Program-made: the position numbers and the translations under genes
Shown: positions 22,192 through 43,407 of the stretch, one piece after another
Layout: the number at the start of each line of letters is the position of its first letter
Numbering within the stretch: position 1 is the first letter of the stretch
The notes under the pieces: model-generated
Seen by the model: the letters and a program-made list of their open reading frames with translations, nothing else
Told to the model about the DNA's origin: nothing
Database searches by the model: none
Assembly: GCA_030340625.1 (NCBI GenBank)
Contig: JAOPHQ010005134.1
Coordinates: 241,501-305,500, forward strand
DNA length: 64,000 nucleotides
Direction of reading: 5' to 3'
DNA from: Merluccius polli
Taxonomy: Eukaryota; Chordata; Actinopteri; Gadiformes; Merlucciidae

Positions 22192-24378
22192 TTAAGATGG
22201 CGGAAGGACTTGGGAAATTGTCTCTCGAGCACTAGTGCTGAGCCTTTCCGGAAACTTCACCTCGAACTCCACCACCAGGTCTCCCCGACAACCGGGGGAT
22301 TTGGGCAGAGGTAGCCCCTCTCCGGTGATCCGCCGCTTCATCCCGGGTCGGACTATGTCCCTGGTTGTCACGGTTATTGTCCTGCTGTCCAATGTAGGCA
22401 CACTCACAGTGCATCCACACAAGGCCTGGTGGGACGAGAGGAGAGACAGAATAAAGGAGAGTTCTCTACACATAGCATTTACAACAAAGAGTGGAAAATT
22501 GTGTCAACAGTTCTGTTTTAGCGTATTTATGTACAATAAATTTAAAGTTGTGTGGTACAAACGTACGTCTCTGAGGCAGACTTTGGCGGGGTAAATGATA
22601 TCAGCGCCGTCTCGCCGGTACACCGGGTGGGTTTTGTCCTTCAAAACAAAAACAACATCTGCCGGAATGTTGGTGGGCGTCTCGTCGCCCTCCTTGGGGA
22701 AGGTGATCTTAGTCCCCTCCTTCCATCCCTTCTTTATCTCCACCTCCAGGATCTTGTCCTCCGTTCTCCCCGTCCGCCTGTCAGGGTTCAGCCGCTGGTG
22801 GGAGATCTTCATCTTCTTGATGCAACCAGAGAACACTTCTTCCAAGGTCACGTGGAGGTCATGCACTATGGGGGGGTCCTGACGTTTGGTCAAACTAGTA
22901 CCACCGTAACCTCCCATCCCCCCCATCCCACTGCTAAAGGAGCGAGGGAGCCCTCCCAGCCCACCCATCCCAACATGGGCAAAAGGGTCATCTGTGTTCA
23001 TTTCCTCATGCAAACCCCCATTGCGGCTGCCAAAGAATTGGTCAAATGGGTTACGTCCACCAAAGAATTCTGCAAAGATTGCATGTGGATCACCCTGGAA
23101 AGTGTAGTTAAAGGTACCGGGACCACCTCCGGTGGAACCGCCACCACCCTTTAGACCTAGGAAGGAAATGAGCAGGAAAATTAGATACAAGTATGCCAGC
23201 TAAATCTGTGTTTTATCATGATTTACTATCTTCCAATTCCTCTCTAAATTATTCATTTATGGAACGAATGATTTATATAAAATGTGCATTTGTTTATAAT
23301 ATCAGTAAAGACAATGTGTAATGCCTGGTTCAGTTCCCAAATTTTAATTGAGCAGACCTAAAGTTGTAAATCATAGCTGAGTTGCAGCCTAGCCTGAACA
23401 ACCATTGCCATGGGTGTGTATTTGTTTGACTTGAGTGCGTGACCGCGAGGCATAGTAGCATCGCCAGACCTAGTACTGAAGTGAAATGAAATTTGAGCGG
23501 AAGTACGTAGGTGGGCGGAGCCAGGCTAGTCTGGCGGTGCTGTATGTTAGAACGATTTCTTTTCCCTCAAATGTGCCTTCCAATCAGCGAACAGGAGGCG
23601 CGGCCTGAGAACAGTGACGTAGAGGTCGTGCGCGAATTTCAGTTATTGAGCGGAAGTACGGAGGCGGGCGGAGGCTAATGCTAATGCTCACTGCATCTGC
23701 CGTTTGTATACTGCGCGCAACGTGGTTTCTGGCGCATGAAATACGTCACGACCAAACGTTAGCGATTGGTTAAGGCAGATCCAGAGTGGCACTGGGCAGA
23801 GCCAATAGGTTTTAAACTTCAACAGCACCCGCCTTCAAGTGAGACATCGTTTGTCTCTACAGCACTGCTAGACCTTTAGTATGAATGAAATGAGTACGAA
23901 GGTCTAGTTAGGACTAGGCTAGCTGCAGGTCACAGGTGCATATGACACAGCAATGGAGCGTAAGACGTCACGTGACTTCTTGCGTCACCGACGAGTTTAA
24001 AACCGTGTTGAACTCTAAAAAGTGGCTAAGCTAGCGACAGAGCAATTGCCCCAATGTGTTTTGTTATTGTAACAAAAAACAAACAAACACATTAACACTA
24101 AATTTTGCATAACATTGTCTAAGCCCCCCCCCAATTGACGTCAGTGCGACCTGCCTGAAATACTGACCTTCTTCGCCGAAACGATCATAGACGTCTTTCT
24201 TCTTGGGGTCACTCAAAATGTCATACGCCTCTGCTATTTCTTTGAACGTGTCCTCGGCTCCGGGGGACTTGTTCTTGTCGGGGTGAAACCGGAGAGCCTG
24301 TTTACGGTACGCCTTCTTGATGTCGTCCTCCGTGGCGGCTTTCGTGATGCCGAGGACAGCGTAGTAATCCTTACCCAT
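22192..24378 (-). CDS. dnajb1: DnaJ (HSP40) homolog subfamily B member 1
   Basis: Class B J-protein that delivers clients to HSP70 and stimulates its ATPase, mainly in cytosol and nucleus. Three exons with consistent phases give 344 residues (human: 340). 24168-24378 encodes the J domain (MGKDYYAVLG, HPD at 32-34, ending FGEEG). 22567-23156 encodes the Gly/Phe-rich linker (GGGGSTGGGPGTFNYTF, FDQFFGSRN) and the first C-terminal beta domain with DPPIVHDLHVTLEEVFSGC. 22192-22425 encodes the last part (ALCGCTVSVPTLDSRT, PGMKRRITGEGLPLPK) and ends VLPPS. The exon 2 donor is GTACGT, and exon 3 begins exactly at ALCGC. A four-unit heat-shock element lies 229 bp upstream of the ATG. It is head-to-head with tecr, as in human. 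Which teleost paralogue (a or b) is unknown. Confidence 0.93.
23440..23935. mobile_element. MITE-like repeat in dnajb1 intron 1, related to 25576-26842
   Basis: Two blocks here, 23531-23675 and 23676-23930, recur almost unchanged at 25576-25722 and 26585-26842, where they are separated by about 860 bp. The copy here therefore looks like an internal-deletion derivative of the longer one. The left block carries ggcggagccaggctagtctgg, and the same word in inverse appears near 25215. Confidence 0.7.
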
Positions 24379-24606
24379 GGCGTGGCGGCGGAAGCAGGAG
24401 CCGTTGACACAAGTTGGAAAAGTCGGACCTCGCCAACGACCGCGACAACAACAACAACAACAACAATAATATCACGCAGACCGGCGAAGTGTCGAGAAGT
24501 AAAGCCCTGCTAATCCTCAGACATAATACTCATGGCTACCGGGTCACCACCGTTGTGGACGGCCAGCACCACCGGGGGGACGTTATATGTTGTGGCCAGA
24601 GACCAA

Positions 24607-24624
24607 GAAAGTTCGAGAAGGTTC
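24607..24624. promoter_or_regulatory. Four-unit heat-shock element upstream of dnajb1
   Basis: GAAagTTCgaGAAggTTC: four contiguous alternating GAA/TTC units with exact 2-bp spacing, the ideal binding array for trimeric HSF1. It lies 229 bp upstream of the dnajb1 start codon. DNAJB1 is a classical HSF1 target, so sequence and context agree. Confidence 0.85.
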
Positions 24625-24627
24625 TGC

Positions 24628-25204
24628 GGCTATCGCGACCCGCCTCCTCGCTCCGGGTCCCAGGGGGGCGGAGCGGGTGGTGGTGGTGATGATGGTGGTG
24701 GTGTGGGTGGTGCCTCCACGCCCCCACACAGCGACAGGCTCTCGTCCAGTGGGGTTGTTTGATTGTACAAATTTGAACTTCGGCTTTTGGCTAGTGAGTG
24801 TTTTAGACAGACAACGTCCCGATTGTTGAATTTATTTTTCGACGGTTTGTTTTCCTCCACACGAGACGCCGGCCTCTGCCTGTTAGTGAGGCGGTAAAAC
24901 CAGAGTGAGGATCACGTTAAATCCGTGCATGGTGTCCAAAATGGGACGCTCATGTAGGCTACACGGAAATGCGTTAGATCCCGGACCATATGGCACATGC
25001 CGCACATCCAATGTGACAATATTAAATAGTTAATACATTCACAAATGAAAAGGTGAACAAGGAACTAACATACATAAATAAAACACGTGTAACTGTTTAA
25101 TTCCACAAGTAATTCATTCATTAATTCTCACCAAAATATTTAAGCTGATCCATTAGCCTAGAACTCTAGACACCCCCTAGCGGCAGCAAATTTATTTGGC
25201 AGCT
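24628..25204. other. Upstream flank of dnajb1, no gene seen
   Basis: GC-rich near the gene with a GGT/GGTGAT-rich patch at 24675-24715, then AT-rich. No exon or clear element ends found. Confidence 0.4.
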
Positions 25205-25240
25205 AGGTAGGTCTAGCATAGCCTGGCTCCGCCCGCGATA

Positions 25241-25515
25241 TTACGAATCCCACTATGGCCACGCCAAGCACCGCCCCACCCTGCTCCTGATTGGTTGAGC
25301 TGTGCTCTCGACTCTAAGATTGTTTACTGCGCCTGCTAACCCTAACCCTAACCCTAACTATATCTTCAACACTTGTAAACTGAGCGGTCGTTGAGATTAA
25401 ACAATCTTAGCTTGCTGGGCGCAGTAGAGATGACGTTTTAGAGTCGAGAGCACAGCTCAACCAATCAGGAGCAGGGTGGGGCGGTGCTTGGCGTGGCCAT
25501 AGTGGGATTCGTAAT
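25241..25515. repeat. Palindrome with a telomere-like repeat near its centre
   Basis: Arms of about 77 bp (25241-25317 and 25438-25515) are inverse copies and contain cactatggccacgccaagca, its inverse, and an inverted ATTGG/CCAAT pair. The spacer contains ctaaccctaaccctaaccctaac at 25335-25357, three vertebrate telomere units. The arms continue into the MITE blocks on the right. Confidence 0.85.
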
Positions 25516-25575
25516 TCTGCGCTCCGCCCGCCAACGTACTTCCGCTCAATTTTCATTTCACTTCAGTACTAAGGT

Positions 25576-26842
25576 CTGGCAGTGCTGTATGTTAGAACGA
25601 TTTGTTTTCCCTCAAATGTGCCTTCCAATCAGCGAACAGGAGGCGCGGCCTGAGAACAGTGACGTAGAGGTCGTGCGCGAATTTCAGTTATTGAGCGGAA
25701 GTACGGAGGCGGGCGGAACCAGGCTAATGCCAGAGCCCGTCTACGGAGAGCCTGTCCACTCCCTATTAAGTCCCATTGTACCGAATTTTGGTTGCAGTTC
25801 CACCAGAGCTCCACTGGGGGCGATCGCCCATGAGTGCAGAATGAATGGGAGCAGATGGAGCTAGACGGCTAAATGTGTCTCTTTCACCTGATTCTCATTG
25901 AAAAAACTCCGATTTGATTGTAGTTCTTACAAGTTCAACATAGGTTATAGATCGAAAGTTGAATGAACGAGTACTTATGTCCTTTCGATTTCTTACAGGA
26001 CGTGTTGTTATTGCCCATAACACGCTAGCATTCTGCTAATGAACGCTGATTGGTCAGTGAAGGACTGATTACGACCAGAGATCTGCTTGATGGCATCTTG
26101 GCATCCGAAGCGGGACCAGAACGTTATGGTGGACAATTTCGCCCAAGTTCTTTTTTTTTTAACACAGCAACTTCTTTTGGTTGCTGGCACTTTTATCTGC
26201 GTATCGTTATGTATGTACTGCTGTGTTGTCGATGCCTTGAGGGAAAGGGAGAGGCTTGCCGTAAAGCAGTATCTCTGGTCGTAAGATGAGTATGACGTCA
26301 TTGACATTTTAAAATACTTTTTTAAAGCAAATAAGTGACTCTAAAAAATCTAACACCCAGCAATGTGTAATTTCTTTGCATCCCCTTTCGAAAGCAACAT
26401 TCAAATTACTAGACAAAAAATTATATCCTGAGAAAAGTGGAGTTTGAGGGGTATAGCTCCATAGACCGCCATTCATTCTGCACTCACCATGTGAGCGCCC
26501 TCACATGGAACCAGAGGGGAACTGCAACAGTTCAGAACCAGGAAGTAAACCGAGAGTGGAACTTCTCTCCTTATTAGACATTCTCTGCTAATGCTAATGC
26601 TCACTGCATCTGCCGTTTGTATACTGCGCGCAACGTGGTTTTTTCTGGCGCATGAAATACGTCACGACCAAACGTTAGCGATTGGTTAAGGCAGATCCAG
26701 AGTGGCACTGGGCAGAGCCAATAGGTTTTAAACTTCAACAGCACCCGCCTTCAAGTGAGAAATCGTTTGTCTCTACAGCACTGCTAGACCATGAGTATGA
26801 ATTAAATGAGTACGAAGGTCTAGTTAGGACTAGGCTAGGTCT
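25576..26842. mobile_element. Non-autonomous DNA element, long copy of 23531-23930
   Basis: Its left block (25576-25722) and right block (26585-26842) are near-identical to the contiguous blocks at 23531-23930. The 860-bp interior shows no recognisable protein domain. The boundaries are approximate because the ends merge with the palindrome on the left and another element on the right. Confidence 0.6.
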
Positions 26843-27295
26843 AGCACGGCTCCGTCGGCTTTTTGGTGCTGGAAACACAAAGTATGTCAGACCAATCACA
26901 GCGTGAGGGGCGGAGTTGGAAGCCGGGCTACCAGAGATGCGACGGTTCCGTTAGAGGTAAACAATGGCTGCTGGCGAACGGCTGTCTTTCGACTCGGCTT
27001 TGGCCGCGACTCTTCAAGACTTGAAGTTAACATTTTATTTGAGAAAAGAACAAAGAACGGCACTGAAGTCTTTCCTCGAAAATAAATATTTATTCAGAGT
27101 TTTGATTAATTACGTAGTCAGAGCCGTCGCTCTGACTACGTCACCTTCTTTGTTGCTCTGATTGGTTGTAGCGCTATCCTATTGCGTGCAGAGGGAACTT
27201 GAAAGACAACCGTTTATCCCGCCCACACTGCCAATGGAGCTGAGCCAGACCGTACATCTTTCTGATGTGGGTCTGGCTTGCCAGGCTAGACCACC
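26843..27295. mobile_element. Putative TIR element carrying a RecQ-helicase-like exon
   Basis: The left side starts near ggtctagcacggctcc and the right side ends near gcttgccaggctagacc, so both ends share ggtctagc-type termini. Between them the plus-strand frame from the ATG at 26964 reads LQDLKLTFYLRKEQRTALKS, followed by FLENK. This resembles the Q-motif region (KEEQRTALKSFLxKKD) found before the GYGKS motif in RecQ-like helicases amplified in fish repeats. The motif I/GKS part is absent, so it is a fragment. A short palindrome (27113-27140, gtagtcagagc/gctctgactac) follows. Family and ends are tentative. Confidence 0.4.
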
Positions 27296-27491
27296 ATGCA
27301 TTCAAGCCTATAACCTCGTTCTCATCTCGCCCCTCCTATTGGATGTCATCGACTAAGTGGGCGTATCCAGTCGACGACGGACCGCGTTGATTGGCTGGAG
27401 GCTGAGCCTAACGACCCACATTATTGTCCCTCGATTGGAGAGCACATTTGTCACACAAGTGGGATAAAGGAAGAGGTTGCAAGCTGCCAAG
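27296..27491 (+). promoter_or_regulatory. Proximal promoter and 5' UTR of tecr
   Basis: Two inverted CCAAT boxes (ATTGG at 27390-27394 and again near 27434) lie within about 100 bp upstream of the tecr ATG, a layout common in TATA-less housekeeping promoters. I see no TATA box. The transcription start is not fixed. Confidence 0.4.
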
Positions 27492-37418
<9,927 letters not shown>

Positions 37419-37867
37419 ACCATTATATACACCTCCCCACCCCAAACTAACTCCTCCTGAATTCTGTTTTCTTTTCCTTTCAGCTACACAGGAGCTTATT
37501 AATTATTATTCTCTTATGATTTCAGTCATGCCCCCTTTCTTTCATGTTTCCAATGTTTCCTTCTTGTCTCTCTCTGCCTTTGGACACCTAATTAAATCAG
37601 GTTGGTTATTGCTAATGGTCTAGTTTTAACTGGGGTCATCCTATTACCAATCATTTATTGGGATTCTAAAGAGTAAAACATTACTTTTAATTCATTTTAA
37701 CTCTGGGTTGTCATTTAGCTTAATACTTCAAAACCTTACACGTTACCCCTGATGGAATATAAGTTTCATGCTTGGTCATTTGGTTTTGTCTGTCTGTCAG
37801 GATTTAATTTATTAAAAAATATTTACCAAAATGTTGCCCTTTGTTTCCACGCACATTTACAAGGCGC

Positions 37868-37985
37868 AGAGAATATTTACATTTTTTAGGGCATTTAGCA
37901 GACGCTTTTGTCCAAAGCGACTTACAATAAGTACATTTGTTAGGAGAAAGTGCAACACCAGTAGAGTAAGGATTACACAAGAACA
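37868..37985. repeat. Teleost-wide interspersed repeat
   Basis: Contains gggcatttagcagacgcttt, tgtccaaagcgacttacaat and aagtacatttgttaggag. This sequence is scattered through many fish genomes; I recognise the motif but not with certainty the family. Confidence 0.6.
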
Positions 37986-38182
37986 AGTTTGAAAGGTCTC
38001 ATTTCATCGTTTTTTCGTTAATTTTGCAGTGGTCTCTAATGCCCTGTGAGCCGGTTTTGGTGAAAAAAAATGCTCTGGTGCGCCTGTTTCAGGCTGTTCT
38101 AGTTTGGAGGAGGTGATGGGCGGGGAAGAACGAGAGGTTTTCGGCTCTTACTCATGAATATTCATGACATTTAAATGACTTT

Positions 38183-38236
38183 CCTCTGATTGGCTAACAG
38201 CACTGTCCGTCACAGTGATGTTAGCCAATCAGAGGC
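38183..38236. repeat. Perfect inverted repeat containing CCAAT boxes
   Basis: Arms cctctgattggctaac and gttagccaatcagagg (16 bp) with a short loop, able to form a hairpin. It lies in the 37419-38907 gap between tecr and gypsy element 3, in which no gene is seen. Confidence 0.85.
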
Positions 38237-38263
38237 GAGTGATCCCTCTAGTGCGTTATCAAC

Positions 38264-38331
38264 CATAGACATCTTATACATATGTTACTATATACATCCA
38301 TTAGATACATTCATGATATAAGATGTCTATG
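38264..38331. mobile_element. 68-bp miniature TIR element with 8-bp target duplication
   Basis: Perfect 15-bp terminal inverted repeats (CATAGACATCTTATA). It is flanked by ttatcaac at 38256-38263 and 38332-38339. The first bases CATAGACAT are the same as the ends of the THAP-exon elements at 50235-50981, so it may be their smallest relative. Confidence 0.85.
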
Positions 38332-38599
38332 TTATCAACACGACAAATCACCACGACGTCACAACAATAATATACGTTCTTCCGGGTGGCAAAAGACGAA
38401 GCGTTCTCCGATGGCAGAACTAGTAAACAAACCCCTCCATATCATTTGACAGGGCAGAGCGATCGAGAAAACAGTACATGGCTTGAATGAATGATTTTCT
38501 TCATGCGGGGCGCTACGTGACGTCTCATTAATTCATACGGGTATGGGAATTCTCATTAATATATTACGACGGAGTATTAGGGCCACATTAAGATTTTTT

Positions 38600-38690
38600 T
38601 CCCCATTAAATTACGAGAATAAAGTCGTAAATATTGAATTAATTACGAGAATAAAGTCGTACATATTGAATTCATTACGGCTACACTATA
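38600..38690. repeat. Two-copy direct repeat, attacgagaataaagtcgta
   Basis: The word occurs twice, 36 bp apart, with ttgaatt between the copies; a form of it recurs widely in fish genomes. Confidence 0.7.
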
Positions 38691-38907
38691 GGCTACACGT
38701 TAAACGTTTATTATACGGTTGTGCTCACTGAGCAAACCCAGGTTTAAAGCAGCCTACAGGTTAACGTGTGTTACATGTTGTTTAAGTAGTCGGGGTATTG
38801 CTGGACTCTTTCGCGTCTATCTCCGGAACGGAAAATGATAGCGGCGTAATACTTTTTTTAATGAAACCGAGAGACGCAACATTTAGAACTTACAACTTCA
38901 GATCAAC

Positions 38908-39126
38908 TGTAATGATATCAACATGGTTTGGCAATTCAGTTAAAGACTGTCAGGCAGAGCATGCGCAGTAGGACTGGCGCGCTGCATGTTAACGGTAGTT
39001 CCGTGTTAAGTCAATGCAAGAGGGGAGTCAATGTTACCTCGTGTATCCTATGCTTCGTATACATAAAGCACTTCTCTTCAAGTTACCTACGGTGTGTTTA
39101 TTGAAGAACCCAACATAAACATTACA
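38908..39126 (+). repeat. 5' LTR of gypsy element 3
   Basis: Starts TGTAATG and ends CATTACA, inverted termini. It is followed at 39127 by TGGTGTCAGAAG, a primer site that may match a tRNA-Leu 3' end (12 bases; low confidence). Confidence 0.9.
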
Positions 39127-39241
39127 TGGTGTCAGAAGATGAACTTGGAGAGTACGGTTTTATTTTGAAAAGGAAAAAGTTGGAAAAGCCTAGCTAGCTA
39201 GCACAGGGAGCAGCTAAGAGCTACGCTAATAACCCAAGGAG

Positions 39242-40254
39242 ATGACACTGTTAGCCTATTTACTTTCCGGCAGAGAAAGAGGACACAACGACGCGAAGAT
39301 GCAAGCATTACAACCACCACCAAACCTTCAGCTGACAGTGAATGTGGCGGAGAATTGGAGAAGATTTAAACAACGCTTTCTGTTGTACCTGACGGCGATC
39401 GGTGCGGACGAGAAGAGCGCTAAGATGAAGGCGTCTGTGTTCTTGCATGTTATGGGTGACGAAGCGCTGGAGGTATAACTTTCAGTTCCAAGAGGACGCG
39501 CACAAAATGGAATTGGATAAAATACTTGAGAAGTTTGAGGATTACTGTATCCCTAAATGAAACGTGACATTTGAGAGAGACAGATTTTTCACATGTGTGC
39601 AGAAAACGGGAGAAACTGTTGATTCAATATGTAACGGACCTGAGAAACCGAAGCAAGACGTGTGAGTTTGGAGAGCTGACTGACTCGTTGATAAAGGACA
39701 GACTTGTGTGCGGGATTCCAGATAATAGTCTAAGAGAGAGGCTGTTAAGGGAACAAGATTTGGACCTAGAAAAAGCACTGAGAATGTGTAGAGCAGCGGA
39801 AACGGTGAAAACACAAGCGAAAGAGCTGTTCGGTGAAAGCTGCAACGTGGATGCTGTAAGAATAGACGCAAACAGAGCAGTCAAGAAGAAGAGCACAGCT
39901 CCTGACGTCAATACACCAGTGCGCAGGGACGCACAGGGAAAGACATGCGATCGCTGTGGCACGCAGCATGCTCCCAGGAGATGTCCCGCATTTGGTAAAG
40001 TATGTCACAACTGTAACAAAAAGAACCATTATGCACAGCAATGTAAAAACCAACAGAGCAAAGTTCATGCAGTGGATGAGAGTGACTCTGATGACTTTTA
40101 TGTGGATGTGGTGACAGAACAGAACACAGTTAAAAAAGACTGGATGATGACACTGAAAGTAAATGACACACGCATGGCATTGAAACTAGATACTGGAGCA
40201 CAGGCAAATGTGATTGTCAGAGGCAACATTCAACAAAATCAGACCCAGACCTAA
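39242..40254 (+). pseudogene. Broken gag and protease of gypsy element 3
   Basis: The first part from ATG 39242 reads as a Gag N-terminus (NVAENWRRFKQRFLLYLTAI) and stops at 39478. The continuation is in another frame from about 39571 (YVTDLRNRSKTCEFGELTDS, then the CCHC-like knuckles CDRCG...C and CHNCNKKNHYAQQC). The aspartic protease motif LDTGAQANV follows near 40190, just before a further frame change at 40254. At least two lesions therefore interrupt gag-pro. The protein cannot be made as it stands. Confidence 0.85.
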
Positions 40255-43161
40255 AGTGCAGGCAACAAAAGTGAAAGTACGTGGATATTCAGGAGCAGCA
40301 ATACCTGTGAAAGGAAAATGCTTGGTGAAAGTGACACACAAGGACAGAGAACACACACTAGCATTCATTGTGGTGCACAGAGACGTGCAGGCCATATTAG
40401 GTTTAGCTGCTTGTGAGAGACTGAACCTAGTTAAGAGAGTGCTTGTGGTGGAAAGTGAAGGAGAAACAGTCTATGGTGACCTGATGGAAGAGTACAGTGA
40501 CCTGTTTCAGGGTCTCGGATGCCTTCCTGGAGAACACACAATCAGAGTGGATACAAATGTGCCACCAGTTATCAATCCATGTCGAAAAGTGCCATTTGCT
40601 CTTCAAAAGCCACTGAAAACCGAGTTGGACAGAATGGAAAGCCTCAACGTGATCGAAAAGATTGATGAGCCAACTGACTGGGTGAGTTTGCTTGTTATTG
40701 TAGAAAAGAAAAATGGCAAGCCTAGAGTGTGTATGGATCCCAGAAACTTGAACAGAGCAATAAAAAGAGAACACTTCAAACTTCCCACAAGAGAAGAAAT
40801 AATGTCACAGTTTGCAAATGCAAAGTACTTCAGCAAGCTAGATGCATCATCTGGATTTTGGCAAATGAAGCTGGACAACCAAAGTTCAAAACTGTGTACA
40901 TTCAACAGCCCATTCGGTAGATATAGGTTTCTTCGGTTACCATTTGGCATAGCTTCAGCACCTGAGGTGTATCATAAGACAATACACATGATCTATGAAC
41001 ATCTGGAAGGAGTGGACACATCCATGGATGACATCATAGTATGGGGAAGTACGAAAGCTGAACACGATGAGAGGCTAAAACAAGTTCTCAAGGCAACAAG
41101 AACAGCAAACTTAAAGCTGAATAAAGAGAAATGCCAGCTTGGGGTGAAAGAACTGACATTTGTGGGGGACATCCTGAGCAGCGAGGGCATCAGACCAGAT
41201 CCCAGGAAAGTGTCTGCAATAGAAAACATGCCAAAGCCACAATGTAAGAAGGACATACAGAGATTTAATGGCATGATAAACTACATGGGAAAGTTCATAC
41301 CCAATCTCTCCGAACGCATGGCACCTCTGAGACAGCTGACTGAAAAGAAGACAGAAAGGGAATGGAGTCATGAACATGAAAAGTCATGGAAAGAACTGAA
41401 GACACAGCTCACATTAGAACCAGTTCTGAGGTTCTATGATCCAGCGAAGCCCATAAAAATCTCATCAGATGCATCACAGAGTGGGCTCGGAGCTGTTCTT
41501 CTACAAAAATATGATGACTGGCAACCAATCGCATATGCATCACGCTCAATGACAGACGCAGAGACACGATATGCACAAATCGAGAAAGAACTGCTCAGCA
41601 TAACATATGCCTGTGAAAGATTTCACCAGTTTGTTTCAGGACAGAACATAACCGTTGAAACTGACCATAAGCCGCTGATCGCATTGTTTCAAAAGCCACT
41701 CAATGACTGCCCACTGAGAATACAGAGGATGATGATCCGGCTGCAACGTTACTCACTGGATGTAATGTATACCCCAGGCAAGCTGATGTACACAGCGGAC
41801 ACATTGTCAAGAGCAGTTGACCCACAGGAGCCAGCGCACACTAAGATGAGTGATGACGTGGATATTTATGTGAACATGATCACAAAGGCACTGTCAGTGG
41901 CGGACACGAAAATGGAGCTCATAAGAACAGAGACAACCCGAGATGAAACACTAAAAGGCCTGTGTAAATTCATCACTGAGGGGTGGCCCAATGATAAGCA
42001 GGGTTGTTCACCTGAAATCACAGAATACTGGAACTGCAGGGCAGAACTGTCGGTGGTAGGAGACGTCATCTATAAAGGAAGCAAGATAGTCATCCCGAGG
42101 AGTCTGCGAATGGAAATGCTCAAGAAAATACACGAAGGGCATCTTGGGATTGAAAAATGTAAGAAAAGAGCACGTGAAGTGATGTACTGGCCTCAAATCA
42201 ACCAAGATGTGGCAAATGAGGTGGCAAACTGCACGTTTGAGGTATCACGCAAGCAATAGAGCTGAGCCACTTAAGCCGCACACAGTGCCTGACAGACCAT
42301 ATCAAAAGGTGGGCGCTGACCTATTTGTTTCTGCAGGGAAAGACTACATTGAGGTGACAGACTATTATTCCCTGTATCCAGAGGTCTGTAAACTACACAC
42401 TACAACAGCGGAGGCTGTTGTAACGTCTATGAAGGCCATATTCTCCAGACATGGCGTGCCAAGCGAAGTCTTCACAGATAATGGACCGCAATTTTCTAGC
42501 ACCAGTTTTGTACGCTTTGCAGAAGAATGGAACTTTGTACACACAACGTCAAGTCCTCACTACCCGCAGTCTAATGGTTTGGCAGAAAAGTCGGTCCAGA
42601 CTGTGAAGAGGTTGCTGTGTAAAGCAAAAGACAGCGGAGCTGACTTTTACCGAAGCCTGCTTGTGTACCGCACAACGCCACTAGTGCGGTATTTCACCAG
42701 CACAACTCCTAATGGGACGTCGCCTTAGATCCAACCTGCCCATCCAGGAAAACTTGCTGAAGACAAAGGAGGGGGGAAAAGTACAGAGGTTCAAGGAGCG
42801 ACAAAAGGCAAAACAGAAATTCTACTATGATAAAGGAACACAGAACCTACCTGAACTGCATACTGGTGATTATGTGAGGCTCAAAGATAAAACAAATACA
42901 TGGGCACAGAAAGCGATTGTTCTAAATGAAGTGCATCCAAGGTCGTACACCATTCAAACAGAGGATGGAGCAGTGCTGAGACGGAACCGGCGACACATTA
43001 TGGGACCAGCCGCAGCAGATCAAAGAACTGATGCCGCTACTGAACAACCTGGACACTCGGATAGCTCATCACCTGAGGCACCTGTTCCTGTGCAAGAACT
43101 GCCCTTCAAAAGAGTTTCCAAGGCTGTGAAGCCACCAGTGAGGCTTATTGAACAGTTGTAG
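40214..43161 (+). pseudogene. Broken pol of gypsy element 3 (RT, RNase H, integrase)
   Basis: A frame of 681 residues (40214-42259) holds the rest of protease and the RT: VCMDPRNLN, then SMDD at the catalytic position where Y/V-x-D-D is usual, then RNase H (SSDASQSGLGAVL, ETDHKPL) and the start of the integrase zinc region (HEGHLGIEK). The frame is lost within the CxxC part at about 42240. The DDE core continues in another frame (42207-42728; GADLFV, TDNGPQF, SNGLAEKSVQT), and the C-terminal domain in a third (42712-43161; GDYVRLKD). These two breaks make it non-autonomous. Confidence 0.88.
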
Positions 43162-43407
43162 GATGTGAGATATTTGCAGTTAAAAAAAAAAACAGTTAAG
43201 AAAGTTGTTTATATAAAAGAAGGAATGGAACAGTTGGAAGAGTTTATACTTTCTCTGGAATATTCTAATGATCTAACATATGGAAAATATTTAAATAAGT
43301 AACTGTTGCGGTTAATAATTACAGTTCATAAGAGTTAAAGAGAAGGATTGAAAAATGAAGTATGTGTTTTTATATATGTGTTACATTCTTATTTTAAGAA
43401 AGGGAGA

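Noticed and set aside
22235..23154. Plus-strand open frames opposite dnajb1
   Set aside because: Shadows of the GC-rich dnajb1 exons; they have no splice logic or domain of their own.
25335..25357. Chromosome end
   Set aside because: Only three telomere units, in a palindrome between ordinary genes; interstitial.
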